Source: Cordia subcordata
Taxonomy: Eukaryota; Streptophyta; Magnoliopsida; Boraginales; Cordiaceae
Reading direction: 5' to 3'
Length of the DNA: 64,000 nucleotides
Assembly: GCA_028554755.1 (NCBI GenBank)
Contig: JAPTOF010000005.1
Location: forward strand, 827,501-891,500
Within the stretch, counting starts at the first letter, position 1. Each line of letters begins with the position of its first letter. A model generated the notes under the pieces. It worked only from the letters and a program-made list of their open reading frames with translations, was not told the origin of the DNA and ran no database searches. The position numbers and the translations under genes were made by a program. Shown piece after piece: positions 20,159 to 31,569 of this stretch.

Positions 20159-20702
20159 AGGTTTAGGTACTAAGGTAAGTTCATTCTAAGTCACCTAGGA
20201 AGTTAGTTAGTCACTCTTGAGGCCCTAGGTCATAAGGATCACGCCGTAGCTCTAAGAGGCGCCGCCTAGGGACGGACCCACACCGAGTCCTAGGGGGAAA
20301 TTAAGACACTAATTAGTAACCTAGTTAAGAGCACTCATGATAGTTAGCCATCATCCCTTAATCCCATAGCATTTGAGTATAGAATTACCCATTCAGAAGT
20401 CGAAGTCACCATAACCCCTTCTCAATTGTTAGTTCCCTCTTGACCAACTTGTGTTCCTATCTTTCATATTCATAGTTTAGTTTTATTTCCTTTACCTAGA
20501 GCTCCCAATAATCCAAAACCCCAAAAATATGTCTAGTTTAGATCTTTCTTTTAGGCACTTTCTAGAACAGCATGCATAGAATTCTCCCACATTATTCACG
20601 CCTCCCTGTGGTTCGACACCCGCACTTGTACACACTATATTGCATGATCCATACGCTTGCGGGGTCTTTTAGAGCTTGCACTAGAAAGACGCACCAAGTT
20701 CT

Positions 20703-20720
20703 TGGCGCTGTTGCAGGGGA
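20703..20720 (+). other. Primer binding site for tRNA-Asp (Athila-1)
   Basis: TGGCGCTGTTGCAGGGGA; fifteen of eighteen bases match the tRNA-Asp complement TGGCGCCGTTGCCGGGGA. Confidence 0.85.
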
Positions 20721-20967
20721 GGCACGGTGATTTGCATTCTTTACTTGTGTGTTTTGGTAGTTGCTTTATTTGCTTTTCCTTTATAGTTTGTTTAGTTTTT
20801 CTTATCTTGTTTATTGTTCATATTATCTTGCTTTGATCCTTACTTATGTATTTCAGCTTTTGTTTTTATTTTTAGTAGATTTTTTAGGATTGTGGTTTAT
20901 TTGCTGTAGTTATTGGAATATTGAAGTTTTCGGGGGTTAAAGTGGCCGGAGTTAGGATAGATTGTGC

Positions 20968-22620
20968 ATGCTTGGTAGGAGATCCCTTAGAAATCCCCTA
21001 GTTCCTCTTAATCCCGAACCTGATAGAATTGCTAGACATTTAAGGAATTTAGGATATCTATTTGATGAGATGGCCAATCCTAATCATCCTCCTAATCCTC
21101 CCAATCCCCCAATGAATCCCATTCCACCTCATGATCACATTGGGTATCAAGCCCAAGCTCATTTTAGATGAGAGCCCCGTAGACCAGATCCACCCATAGA
21201 TGAGGAACCCACTCTTAGGCAATTCTTTCTCCTCGAAGCCTTTGAGCCCAATTTGGCTATTCAAATTCCAGGTTTGGGGGAGACGAACTTCAAGATTAAG
21301 CCTAATATGTTGGCTATGCTTCACTCCTTCTACGGGAGAAGCAATGAGAGTTCTCTAGATCATATCACTAATTTTGTTGAGATGAGTTCTACTCTCCATG
21401 TCCCCAATGTCTCCCAAGAGGTCATACGTCTAAGATTGTTTCCTTTCTCTCTTAAGGACAAGGCTAGGACTTGGTTGCATTTCTTACCCAATGGTTGCAT
21501 TACTACATGGGCTGAGCTTCAATATAAGTTCTTCCAAAAATTTTATCTAATGGCCAAGACAGCCGACCTTAGGACCGCTATTATGACTTTTTCCCAACAA
21601 GACCTAGAGTCTTTTCGTGAGGCTTGGGAGAGGTTCAAGGATCTTCTTAGACAATGTCCACACTACGGGTATGGCAATCATGACCCAATGCAATACTTCT
21701 TTTGAGGCTTAAATGAACAAAATAGGATGATGGTCAATGCCACCTCTGGTGGTGGCTTCTATCTTCTGAGACCGACCGAGGCATGGGAGAAAATAGAAAT
21801 GATGGCTGAAAATTCTTTTCAAAATTTTGCAATGGAAAGGTCTAGTCGGGGAGGCAACAAGAGAAGTGTTAATGAGGTTGGAGTTTCTTTAGACTTACCC
21901 ACTAAGGTTAAGGCTTTGACGAATAAGCTAGATCAATTCATTTCTTTGTCCATTTCATCCCAAGGTCATAGGACTAATTCTTTAGGTTCTTCCTCCGGCC
22001 CCTTAGTTGTTGAAGTTTGTGCATTGTGCTCCGAGTCATCTCATGAGACCATAGCTTGCCCTTTAGTATCTCAATTTCCTGAATTCATGAAAGAGCAAGT
22101 GTGCGCCACACAAGATTATTCTCGTGAGTATAATCCATACTTGAACATATACAATCCGGGTTGGAGGGACAACCCAAAATTTTCTTGGAGACAAGGCCAA
22201 CATGAGTCTAGTTTACCTCCTCAGGTTCCACCCCAGCAGCGACCCCGTCCTCAATATCCCCTAGGTTTCTATCATGTTAATCAACCCCGTCTCACTAGTG
22301 CTCCTCAACCACAGGCTTTGCCTGCTCCCTTTAGTAGCCAACCTCCTAGTAATGACATGATGAAGATAATGCAGTTCATTCAGAACCAACAACAGGAATT
22401 GGCAGAAAATAGGGAGCAAATGGCAAGGTTTGAGGCACAGTTAGGACAGATTGCTAGTCAGTTGAGTGCTAGAGACCCCAGGAAATTGCCTTCTCAGCCG
22501 GAGATGAACCCTAGAGTCCAGTTCTTTTCCTCCACTGATACCACTTATCCTTCTCAGGCCCAGGCTAAGGCCGTCACTACTCTTAGGAGCGGTCGGATAG
22601 TGGATAATAGGGTAGGAGTT
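20968..22620 (+). pseudogene. Athila-1 gag (capsid and zinc knuckle), two in-frame stops
   Basis: From ATG 20968 the frame reads MLGRRSLRNPLVPLNPEPD, shared with Athila-2 and Athila-3. A retrotransposon Gag capsid segment follows (PFSLKDKARTWLHFLPNG near 21450). One CX2CX4HX4C knuckle, CALCSESSHETIAC, is at 22018-22059. A Pro/Gln-rich region and a coiled-coil-like stretch (NQQQELAENREQMARFEAQL, about 22390) complete it. In-frame TGA codons at 21169 and 21703 break it; at the second, Athila-2 has CGA (Arg), so it arose by a C-to-T change. Gag would coat the RNA and form the virus-like particle in the cytoplasm. Confidence 0.9.
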
Positions 22621-23877
22621 GACTTTGCAGTGCTTATACCTAGTGGTCCTTCCAAGTCTAGAGCACCACATTGTAGCCCTGTTGAGGGAAATTCTAGAGA
22701 AGGTCCTGTTGAGAGAGATGAGCCCATTAGAGATCATGGAGAGAGTAGTACTTCCCGCCCACATCGGGAGAGAAAAGAGCCTATTGATGACTCCCATGTA
22801 TCTAGAGATGTAGAGCCTAGAGTTCCCTTTCCATCCGCCTTAGAGAGGCCTACACTTAGTGAGGATTCTAGGTTCTTCAAGGTTTTAGAGAATCTTAAGG
22901 ACCTTAAGGTCAATCTTCCTTTGATAGATGCGATCATTTCCATCCCCTCTTATTCTAAGTTCTTTAAGGATCTTTGTACAAGGAAACGTAGGTTTTCGAA
23001 CATTCCTAAGAAGGTGAGGCTTACGGAGAAGGTGAGTAGTATTTGTACATCGGGCCTTTCGCCCAAGATGAGTGACCCCGGAGCCTTCACCATTCTTTGT
23101 AGGATTCGTGAGACCCAGATTGATCAAGCCTTGTTAGATTTAGGATCTAGTGTGAATCTCATTCCCTACTCTATCTATCAGCAGCTAGGTCTAGGTGAGT
23201 TGTCTCCTACACATGTTACTCTTCAGCTAGCTGATAGGTCTGAGCGTAGACCTAGGGGTGTGATAGAGGACGTTATGGTCCAGGTAGGTGAGTTTGTGTA
23301 CCCTGTTGACTTCATAGTGTTAGATATGGATTCGGGACATGACTCTAGACATTTTACACCCATTCTTCTAGGTCAGCCCTTCCTTGCCATTGCAAATGCC
23401 ATTATCCATTGTAGGTCGGGGTTATTGGAGATGAAATTTGGGAATTTGAGATCCACTATGAAGGTTGCAGAGGCGGTGAATAGGGCTAGTATAGGAGGAG
23501 AGGATGGAGAAGAGTGCTTTAGGGTGGATGTGATTGATTCTTGCGTTGAGGATCTTATAGAGAAGACTATGACCGATGGAGAAGAATTGAGGAAATTTGA
23601 GGAATTGATGTCTAGTTTTGATTTGGAGACCTTAGAAAGGAAATGTGTAGCTTCTACTTCCTTGATTGAGAGCCATTTGACTAATAAGTCACTTGAAGTT
23701 AATCCTTCTAGTCTCATTTCTAGTGATGTCCCCATTGATGATGTTGAGGTTAAGCCCCCCTTGGTTGAGCCTAGCCCTTCTTTAGAGCTCAAACCCCTTC
23801 CCGATCATTTGAAATATGCATTCCTAGGCTCTAGTGAGACCCTTCTGGTCATCATAGCTTTTAATCTTTCTAGTGAG
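22621..23877 (+). pseudogene. Athila-1 aspartic protease region
   Basis: Continues the gag frame. The active site is ALLDLGSSVNLIP with its Asp at 23137, the DLG form usual in Athila rather than DTG/DSG; the second hydrophobic block is LLGQPFLAIANAIIHC (about 23370). It is open until TAG 23878, where Athila-2 reads through. The enzyme would cleave the Gag-Pol polyprotein. The acidic linker after it (about 23500-23870) leads into the reverse transcriptase and is less conserved between copies. Confidence 0.88.
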
Positions 23878-25390
23878 TAGAAGGAGCGTCTCTTAGAGGT
23901 CCTTAGGAAACATAGGAAGGCTATAGGGTGGAAAATTGATGATTTGGGACGTATAGACCCTTCGGTTTGCATGCATCGTATTCACCTTGAGGATGGAGCC
24001 ATTCCTTCTAGGGAAATGCAAATCAGGCTAAAGCCACACATAAGCGAAGTAGTTAAGAAAGAGATCATTAAGCTTTTAGATGCAGGCATTATTTATCCGA
24101 TCTCCGATAGTGAGTGGGTTAGCCCGGTCCAAGTTGTCCCTAAGAAGTCCGGGATCACGGTTGTTGAGAATGAGAGAGGAGAGCTTATCCTTACATGTAC
24201 TCCCACGGGATGGAAAGTTTGTATTGACTATAGGAAGCTCAACTGTAAAACTAGGAAAGATCATTTCCCATTGCCTTTTCTAGACCAGATCTTAGATAGA
24301 GTAGCTGGGCATAGCTACTATTGTTTTCTAGATGGCTATTCAGGTTATAACCAGATCCCTGTGTTTCCCGAGTACCAGGAGAAGACCACCTTTACTTGTC
24401 CCTATGGCACTTTTGCTTATAGGAGAATGCCCTTCGGTCTTTGTAATGCCCCAGCGACTTTTCAGATATGTATGATGGCCATTTTTAGTGACATGATTGA
24501 GAGGTATTTAGAGATTTTCATGGATGATTTCTCAGTCTTTAGAGATAGCTTTGATGAGTGCTTGAGTCATCTCTCTTTAGTCTTAGACCGATGTGTAAAG
24601 AAGAATCTAGTGTTAAGTTGGGAGAAATCCCACTTCATGGTGCAACGAGGGATAGTGTTAGGTCATGTTGTATCATCTAGTGGAATTCAAGTTGACCCAG
24701 CTAAGGTAGAATTAATTGAAAAGTTGCCTGTCCCTAAGTGTGTCAAGGATGTTAGATCTTTTATAGGCCATGCAGGATTTTATCATAGATTCATTAAGGA
24801 TTTTGTCACATTGCACGCCCCTTGTCTAGGCTCCTAGCACAAGATGTCCCTTTTGACTTTGATGATGAATGTGTTAGAGCTTTCAATAGGCTTAAATCCT
24901 TATTGTCTACATCCCCAATTATCCAACCACCTAACTGTAGTCTCCCATTTGAGATTATGTGTGATGCATCCGATTATGCAATTGGAGCTGTTTTAGGTCA
25001 AAGGAAGGATAAGTTGCCCCATGTTGTGTACTATGCTAGAAGGACTTTTGATGAAGCACAAAAGAATTATACCACTACGGAAAAAGAGCTTCTAGCAATA
25101 GTTTTCTCCCTTGACAAGTTTAGGTCATACATCCTAGGGTCCAAAGTGATTGTCTACACCGATCATGCGGCATTAAAGTATTTGTTGTCTAAGAAAGAAT
25201 CTAAACCCCACTTGATTAGGTGGTTTCTCCTCCTTCAAGAGTTTGACATATAAATCTGGGATAAGAAGGGTAGAGAAAATTTAGTTACGGATCATCTTTC
25301 CCATCTTGTTAGCGAGTCTTTTAGTGATCCATCTCCTTTTCATGATTCATTCCCCGATGAGCAATTATTTGCCATCTCTCATCACACACC
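23878..25390 (+). pseudogene. Athila-1 reverse transcriptase and RNase H
   Basis: Same frame as gag-protease up to about 24820. Blocks in order: WVSPVQVVPKKSGI, VCIDYRKLN, FLDGYSGYNQIPV (first catalytic Asp), PFGLCNAPATFQ, and the active site FMDDFSVF at 24517-24540. A one-base loss near 24810 shifts the frame to RNase [27 protein letters not shown] and [11 protein letters not shown] supply the D-E-D residues. A TAA at 25251 replaces Glu of Athila-2. It would copy element RNA into DNA and degrade the template. Confidence 0.93.
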
Positions 25391-26682
25391 TTGGTTTGCT
25401 CATATTGTCAATTATCTTGCCACAGGGCATTTTCCTTCCCATTGGGAGAAAGAGAAAAAGATAGGTTCCTAGCACAAGTTAGGCATTTCTTTTGGGAGGA
25501 TCCCTATCTTTTCAAAGTGTGTGTGGATCAAATGATTCATCGGTGTGTGCCTGAGGATGAGTTTGAGAATGTTTTGAGTATGTGTCATGATGAGGGGTGT
25601 AGAGGTCATTTTAGTGGGAAGAAGACTGCCGTGAAGGTCTTGCAAAGTGGGCTGTTTTGGCCTTCTCTCTTTAAGGATGCCCAAGAATATTGCATGAAGT
25701 GTTTTATATGTCAACAATCCGGGTCCATCTCTAGGAGAAACATGATGCCTTTATCCCTTATTCTTCCTTGTGAGTTGTTTGATGTTTGGGGTATAGACTT
25801 CATAGGTCCATTTCCACCTTCCTTTAGGTATCAATACATTTTAGTGGCCGTTGATTATGTGTCCAAATGGGTTGAGGCTATTCCTACACGCACTAATGAC
25901 CATAGGGTAGTGGTTAAGTTTATTAAAGAAAACATTTTCTCTAGATTTGGAGTCCCTAGGGTCTTAATTAGTGATGGGGGTTTGCATTTTCGTCATAGGA
26001 CTTTAAAGGCCTTGTTGAGAAGATATTCGGTCACCCATAAGGTAGCCACTCCTTATCACCCGCAAACTAGTAGACAAGTAAAGGTGTGCAATAGAGAGAT
26101 CAAGCACATTTTAGAGAAAACGGTTAGGCCCGATAGAAGAGATTGGTCTATTAGGCTAAATAATGCTTTGTGGGCCTACTGTACCGCCTTTAAGACTCCT
26201 ATTGGTATGTCTCCATATAGATTGGTTTATGGTAAAGCTTGTCACTTGCCGGTAGAACTAGAGCATAGAGCTTATTGGTCAATCAAAGCCCTAAATTTTG
26301 ACTTGGCAAGAGCGGGTGAGAAAAGGAAGCTAGACCTAGTGAAATTGGAAGAGCTTAGATTCGAGGCGTATGAGAACGCTAAACTTTATAAGGATAGGAT
26401 GAAGAGATTCATGATAAACACATTATTAAGAAAACATTCCCTCCTTTTGATAAAGTTTGGTTGTTTAACTCACAATTGAAACTCTTTCCAGGTAAGCTTA
26501 AGACAAGATGGGATGGTCCATATGAGGTGATGGTTGCCTATCCTTCCCGAGCAGTCGAGATTAAAGACTTGAAGGATGACCAAGAGTTGACGGTGAATGG
26601 GCAACTCCTGAAGCATGCATATGATCCGAGCATGGCTCGTGTGGAGGTTTTAATGCTTCAGGATCCCATCTATGGAAATTGA
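25391..26682 (+). pseudogene. Athila-1 integrase
   Basis: The frame shifts into this section near 25425. The zinc-binding His pair (CHDEGCRGH) and Cys pair (CMKCFIC) start it. The catalytic core has D in WGIDFIGPF and D in LISDGGLHF, but the third residue is changed: [13 protein letters not shown] where Athila-2 has [13 protein letters not shown], so the catalytic Glu is Lys. A further shift near 26430-26460 precedes the C-terminal part ([16 protein letters not shown]). No chromodomain follows. This enzyme could not be active even without the frameshifts. Confidence 0.92.
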
Positions 26683-27118
26683 AGATGAGTTAGTGTTTGC
26701 CTGGCTGACGACATGGTGGTTAGCGCTACTAGGAGACAACCTAGGTTCAATTTTGCAATTTTGCATTTGTTTCACTTTCTTTTCTTTTTATTTTCTTTCT
26801 TTTGTCTTTCTTGCACCCAAACCAAAGTGTTGAATCCAAATCGTTTGTCCCATAAGATACACCATTGCTCATTGTTGCACATGCCAATGCAAGAATGCAT
26901 AGGCAATGCTACTAATCTTGTTTTCTTTGTGAGTATATATGAATTGTGAGTCACAGGATTAGTAGTATGGTGATTTATCATTGGCATGGAAAGCTTTGAA
27001 GAAAATGCAAGGTTGTATCTATCCTTTCTCCACTTGTTCCCCATGTTTGCACCCTATCCCCACCACTCGTACGTGCTTTGTAATGACGATTTGCTTGTTT
27101 TTGTATTTTGATCTTTTT

Positions 27119-27153
27119 GCTTGAGGACAAGCAAAGTTTAGGTTTGGGGGTGT
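27119..27153 (+). other. Internal polypurine-like tract of Athila-1
   Basis: Begins GCTTGAGGACAAGC and ends GGTTTGGGGGTGT; a near copy is the true polypurine tract 931 bp downstream. Confidence 0.7.
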
Positions 27154-28066
27154 AGGAGTTTGGTTTTCTTGTTATATATCTTGCTTAGGGTAGATTGCAT
27201 TCTGTGTTTAAAAATGGTGAAAATTTTTCAATTTTGATGCATATAGAGTCATTTATTTCTTTGTTGATCATTGTGTTGGCTTTTGTGACGACTATATTGA
27301 TTTATGAAGATAAGAGGCATTGTGGGGAAATGAATAGAGTGGTTTGAAAACTAAGTCTTGGAGGGGATGCCCTTCAAAGTTGTGGGGAGTGAGAACCTTG
27401 AAAGAATAACCCTTGTAGCCACCCCATACCTTGGTAGGAAAGAGTGTATGAAAAGGGTTGTTGATGTGAGCGCCCTTTCCTTGATTGGTTCTTGTTGATG
27501 TGCCTAAGCCTTTCTTTTCTTTCTTTTTGTGCATACAATACAAAGCATTAAAAGTTCAAAAAAAAATGAAAAAGGCAAAAAGGTGCAAAAATATATATAT
27601 AAAAAAAATGAAGTGAAAAAGAGGAAAAGCCAAAGGCACCAAAAAGTTAGTGAATAAGTGCATAAGTGACACAATGTCAACTTAGCACAAGTTATCATCT
27701 TTGTAGATACGTGAATAAGGCTTTTTATAAGTCATTGTGTTTGTATATTCTCTCTTCTTGTCTTTGAGGCTTGGTGCATGTTGGGGAGGCTATGTTAGTT
27801 GAGGGAGCACGAAATATCAACATCCCTAGTGCGTGAGTTAGAATCCTAGGCTTGTGGTGGATTGACTACTCGGGAAATTCCTACGAGGAACGAGACCCCT
27901 TATGAGTAGAGGGAGGATCCAAAGAGATTTGGGGATCTCTCCACAATAGGAATGGCCCCTTTATGCTTCTTAGACTAACTTTGATAGAGAGTCAATCCTT
28001 TAGGCAATCCATTGTATCAGCTTTAGAGATAAAATTTAAGATTGGGCTTGCTTGAGGATAAGCAAG

Positions 28067-28084
28067 GAGAAGGTTTGGGGGTGT
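28067..28084 (+). other. Polypurine tract of Athila-1
   Basis: AGAAGGTTTGGGGGTGT directly precedes TGATGTGTTG of the 3' LTR. Confidence 0.85.
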
Positions 28085-28866
28085 TGATGTGTTGTGTTTT
28101 TGTGTGTGTTTGCATTGTCATTTACCTATATTTTAGAGGTGTTGAGTGCTCATAATGATGCATTAGTGTAGTGCTTTTGATAAGAATAGGCTTAAGCGTA
28201 AACAAATGTACATACCGAGTTTAAGAGACAAATTGCTACACTAATTGCTTGTTTTCAATGATTTAGGTAAACTTTGGGTTAAGATCGAGATTGGACGATG
28301 AAAAGTGATGAAGATGGGAAATGCACGGGTCTAAGAGAGAAGACCGGAGGTCGAAAGACAAAGAATGGAGGAAGAAAGTCAGCCGGACAACCAAGGAAAA
28401 AAAGCCGGTCGACCGGCCACTCCAGAGAGGTGCCAAAAATAGTCGGACGACCACCCCTCCAGAGCCGGTCGACTGGCTAGTCTAGAGAGCATCATTAAAA
28501 AGCTGGTTGAGCTAGGTCCAGAGGCTGGTCAACCTAGACGGTCAACCGGCAATATGCTGAGAACATATAAATAGGGCCCGATTCTGCAGAAAAGAGAGAG
28601 GACTTTTTGGAAGATTAACACACACTTCACACCTAAAATTCTCACACACTTAGCCCTAGATCCCACCCACTTCACACACACTTTTCACACATTTCTCACT
28701 AAGGACCAAGCTTGATTTGGAGGGTTCAAACATTTTGGAATCAAGTTTGCTCAAAAGCTCTGTACATGATTAGCTAAGATGAAAGGGAAGCTTCATTATC
28801 TCTCTTTCATTCTATTTCCTATTGTGATTGAGTAGACTTGTGTAGTCTGATTTAACTTATGTAATG
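28085..28866 (+). repeat. 3' LTR of Athila-1, first part
   Basis: Matches 18819 onward of the 5' LTR, including the GGTCGACC cluster (28391-28552, several sites decayed by C-to-T changes) and TATA box 28566-28573. It is interrupted after TAATG at 28862-28866 by a solo LTR and resumes at 30467. Confidence 0.93.
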
Positions 28867-29136
28867 TGATGTGTGTCATTTGTGCATGTTTGCATCTAGT
28901 TTTTGCATGCATATTTAAGGGTGTTTAGAGTATAATTGAGTGCGCTTAGTATAAAGTTTATGCATATTTGTTAATATTTGTACATAATGTATTTAGGTGC
29001 ATAAATACTATACTAAGTCTTATATTCCATGTTTTAGGAGTGTTTTGGAAGGGTTCAAGCTTATGCGAGGCAGAAATGAGCTAACGGATGAAGACCGGAA
29101 GAAAAGAAATAAAGAAGAGATCATTCTAATCCAGTT

Positions 29137-29310
29137 GGTCGACTTAGAAGAAGAGACGGTCGACCGGCCGCTCCAGAGAATAAAAGATTTGAAGCCGGTC
29201 GAGTTCCTAAGAAACCGGTCGACCGGATAGGTCGACCGGCCAGTCCAGAGAGCATCATGATTGAAGCCGGTCGAACAAGAAAAAGGAGCCGGTCGACCGG
29301 CTATGCGCTG
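29137..29310. promoter_or_regulatory. GGTCGACC palindrome cluster in the solo LTR
   Basis: Repeats of GGTCGACCGGCC and GCCGGTCGACCGGC in the same relative position as 17401-17568. Confidence 0.6.
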
Positions 29311-29813
29311 AAAAAATCCATAAAAAGCTCGTTTCAGCTCATTTTCGGGGGAGGAACTTTTATTTCTTAAATCCTAATAAACCCTAACCCTTTACCCACT
29401 TCACAAAACACCCTAAACCCTACACAAAGCTAGGATTGAAGCATTAAACAAAGATTTGAAGGATTTGTACGGATTTGAAAGCAAGAATTTAGGGAAGTTC
29501 TTCTTGTTCTTTCTCTATTTCTTGTAAATATGTTGCTAGATTAGGCTAGATTTAGGGTTGATTGTTGTTGTATATTAGATTAGGGCTTTGAATAATGGAT
29601 TTGTGTAGATCTTTGGCTCTTAATACATGTTTATTTACATAAATTTATGGCATGATTCAATATGTCTATGTATTGGAAATCAAACATGTCTATGGGTTTG
29701 TTAAAATGCCTAAGTGAATATGCATGTGTTATTTATGCTTCAAATGCTCTTATCTACTTATATGGGTGATGTGATTGTGCTTAATCTCGTGGCTTTACTT
29801 AGTAGAGTAGGCT

Positions 29814-30074
29814 TTAGCTTTAAATCCAGCTAATAGGTTACATGCTATGCTTAGTCGAGTTTAGGTGCTAGTCCTTGGCTTTAAATCCAGCCAAGCGGAT
29901 AAGTTAACCTAGACTAGAGTATCCCTCAACCACGTTAGTGTTGGTTAATTGAGCCTTAATGTCACATAGTGTTTAGGTGCTAGTCCTTGGCTTTAAATCC
30001 AGCCAAGAGGATAAGTTCTAAGCACGGATTGCGTAGGCTAGGAAGGATTGGCCCTTAACTTTAAATCTAGCTAA
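29814..30074 (+). repeat. Four-copy hairpin array in the solo LTR
   Basis: Copies at 29814-29833, 29874-29895 and 29986-30007 keep full pairing and the loop TTAAATCC; the fourth (30055-30074) has one stem mismatch (TTAACT) and loop TTAAATCT. The order and stem types match 18090-18350. Confidence 0.8.
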
Positions 30075-30466
30075 CGGGTTGAAACACTAGTATTGGTTAA
30101 GAGAGCCCCCGATCAACACAACGGCAATAGAATTCCCGAGCCTCAGATAGACATCATCTGTTATCATAGCTCAAGTCTTGTTGCAATGCAATCGCCCTAG
30201 GTCCCCTTCTTCTTTATTAGTGTTTTCTTCTTTAGTTTGGCTCCCTTAAGTTCCTCCATAGATTAGTTTTTATTTTCCTTTTTCTGAGCTCCCTTCCATC
30301 CCAAAGTAAGTACACACATGCACGTAGCTAGTTTAAGGCACTCAAGCACATAAAGACTAAACCAAGGTAGCCTCCCTGTGGATTCGACCCCGCACTTGCA
30401 CACACTGTATTACATACGTCCCGTGCACTTGCGGGCTATTTAGGCTTGTGCTCAAATAGCGTATCA

Positions 30467-31569
30467 TAATGGGTTAACTATATATTCTTATGATATGGGT
30501 TATGATGGCTGAATATATATACATGTTTCGAATTTTCTTGTTCAAATGGGTATTTTCTCATTCGTGTCTAAGTGTTTGATAAAATGCCTAGATGAGTAAC
30601 ATGTGCATAAATTGAAGTTTGTTTGTTACTAAACACATCTAATCCATGTTATAATCATGTCTATGTGTTTATATGTGGATGCTATGAATTGAGTAATGCT
30701 TTTATTCATGTCTATATGTATATTTGCATGCCTAGTAATGAGAATAACTTCAATAACGCATACGTGTTGGTTGTTAATTATTTATAATGGTGTGAACTAA
30801 ACATGACGATGTTTGGTAGTTGAATTGGTTCCATTATTCACGAGCACCTTGGCCTTGAACATTTATGAACGCACTAGCAAGTCAAATCCTGCTGTAGTAA
30901 CCTTAGAATGACAAAGTGTAATTTAGGGCTAGTCTAGGCCGAGTCTCCTTTGGCTTTAAATCCAGCCAATAGGTTTCCAGATAGGTTTAGTCGACGTTAG
31001 CAACACTAGGTCTTGGCTTTAAATCTAGCCAAAGGTTTAGGTACTAAGGTAGGTTCATTCTAAGTCACCTAGGAAGTTAGTTAGACACTCTTGAGGCCCT
31101 AAGTCATAAGGATCACGCCGTAACTCTAGGAGGTGCCGCCTAGAGACAGACTCGCACTAAGTTCTGGGGCGAAATTAGGACACTAACTAGCAACCTAGTT
31201 AAGAGCACTCATGATAGTTAGCCATCATCCCTTAATCCCATAGCATTTGAGTATAGAATTACCCATTCATAAGTTGAAGTCACCCTAACCTCTTCTCAAT
31301 TGTTAGTTCCCTTTTGACCAACTTGTGTTCCCATTTTTCATATTCATAGTTTAGTTTTATTTCCTTTACCTAGAGCTCCCAATAATCCAAAACCCCAAAA
31401 ATATGTCTAGTTTATATCTTTCTTTTTGGCACTTTTTAGAACACCAAGCATAGAATTCTCCCACATTATTCACGCCTCCCTGTGGTTCGACACCCGTACT
31501 TGTACACACTATATTGCACGATCCGTACGCTTACGGGTCTTTTAGAGCTTGTACTCGAAAGACGCACCA
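30467..31569 (+). repeat. 3' LTR of Athila-1, second part
   Basis: Continues the 5' LTR text from about 19595 to its end GACGCACCA. Two hairpins at 30950-30969 and 31013-31032 (the latter with loop TTAAATCT). The following GACTT (31570-31574) is the right target duplication. Confidence 0.93.
30950..31032 (+). repeat. Two TTAAATCC hairpins in the Athila-1 3' LTR
   Basis: Both keep six paired bases (TTGGCT/AGCCAA); the second has a C-to-T change in the loop only. Confidence 0.75.

Larger units (their letters stand above)
18819..20696 (+). repeat. 5' LTR of Athila-1, 1878 bp (LTR subfamily 2)
   Basis: Begins TGATGTGTTG and ends GACGCACCA right before the primer site. Includes a GGTCGACC cluster (19118-19284), a TATA box (19300-19307), and two TTAAATCC hairpins (20076-20095, 20139-20158). 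The 100- and 84-residue frames at 19054-19415 lie in the palindrome-rich promoter and are not genes. Confidence 0.94.
26683..28084 (+). other. Post-pol region of Athila-1
   Basis: Behind the pol stop the same frame soon reads VVSATRRQPRF (about 26713-26750), a segment conserved in Athila-2 and echoed in elements A and 4. Then come a pyrimidine-rich run, a first polypurine-like tract (27119-27153), an A-rich tract (about 27550-27640), conserved text around 27800, and the true polypurine tract. No env-like gene is visible. Confidence 0.75.
28867..30466 (+). mobile_element. Solo LTR of subfamily 1 inserted in the Athila-1 3' LTR
   Basis: A single LTR, TGATGTGTG to GCGTATCA, 1600 bp, flanked by TAATG on both sides (28862-28866, 30467-30471). 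It closely resembles the 3' LTR of element A. A solo LTR with target duplication arises by recombination between the two LTRs of a full element. The 77-residue frame at 28997-29230 is LTR sequence. Confidence 0.95.
18819..31569 (+). mobile_element. Athila-type Ty3/gypsy retrotransposon, complete structure (Athila-1)
   Basis: Both LTRs, tRNA-Asp primer site, gag-pol in one frame family, two polypurine tracts and a perfect 5 bp target duplication (GACTT at 18814-18818 and 31570-31574) are present. The 12.75 kb span includes a solo LTR with target duplication (1605 bp) inside its 3' LTR, so the original was about 11.1 kb. Gag-pol is damaged by three in-frame stops before RT, one more after RNase H and about three frameshifts, so it is not autonomous now. 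No chromodomain is seen, as expected for Athila. It disrupted the Sirevirus integrase. Confidence 0.95.

Noticed and set aside
27292..27698. Hydrophobic minus-strand frames of 64-83 residues in the Athila-1 3' region
   Set aside because: Antisense to the A-rich and purine-rich tract, which yields Phe/Leu-rich translation by composition; the similar frames at 57805-58167 have the same cause.
26683..28084. Env-like gene downstream of Athila-1 pol
   Set aside because: Some Athila elements have one, but no frame of useful length with a membrane segment exists here; the same holds for 53605-55013.
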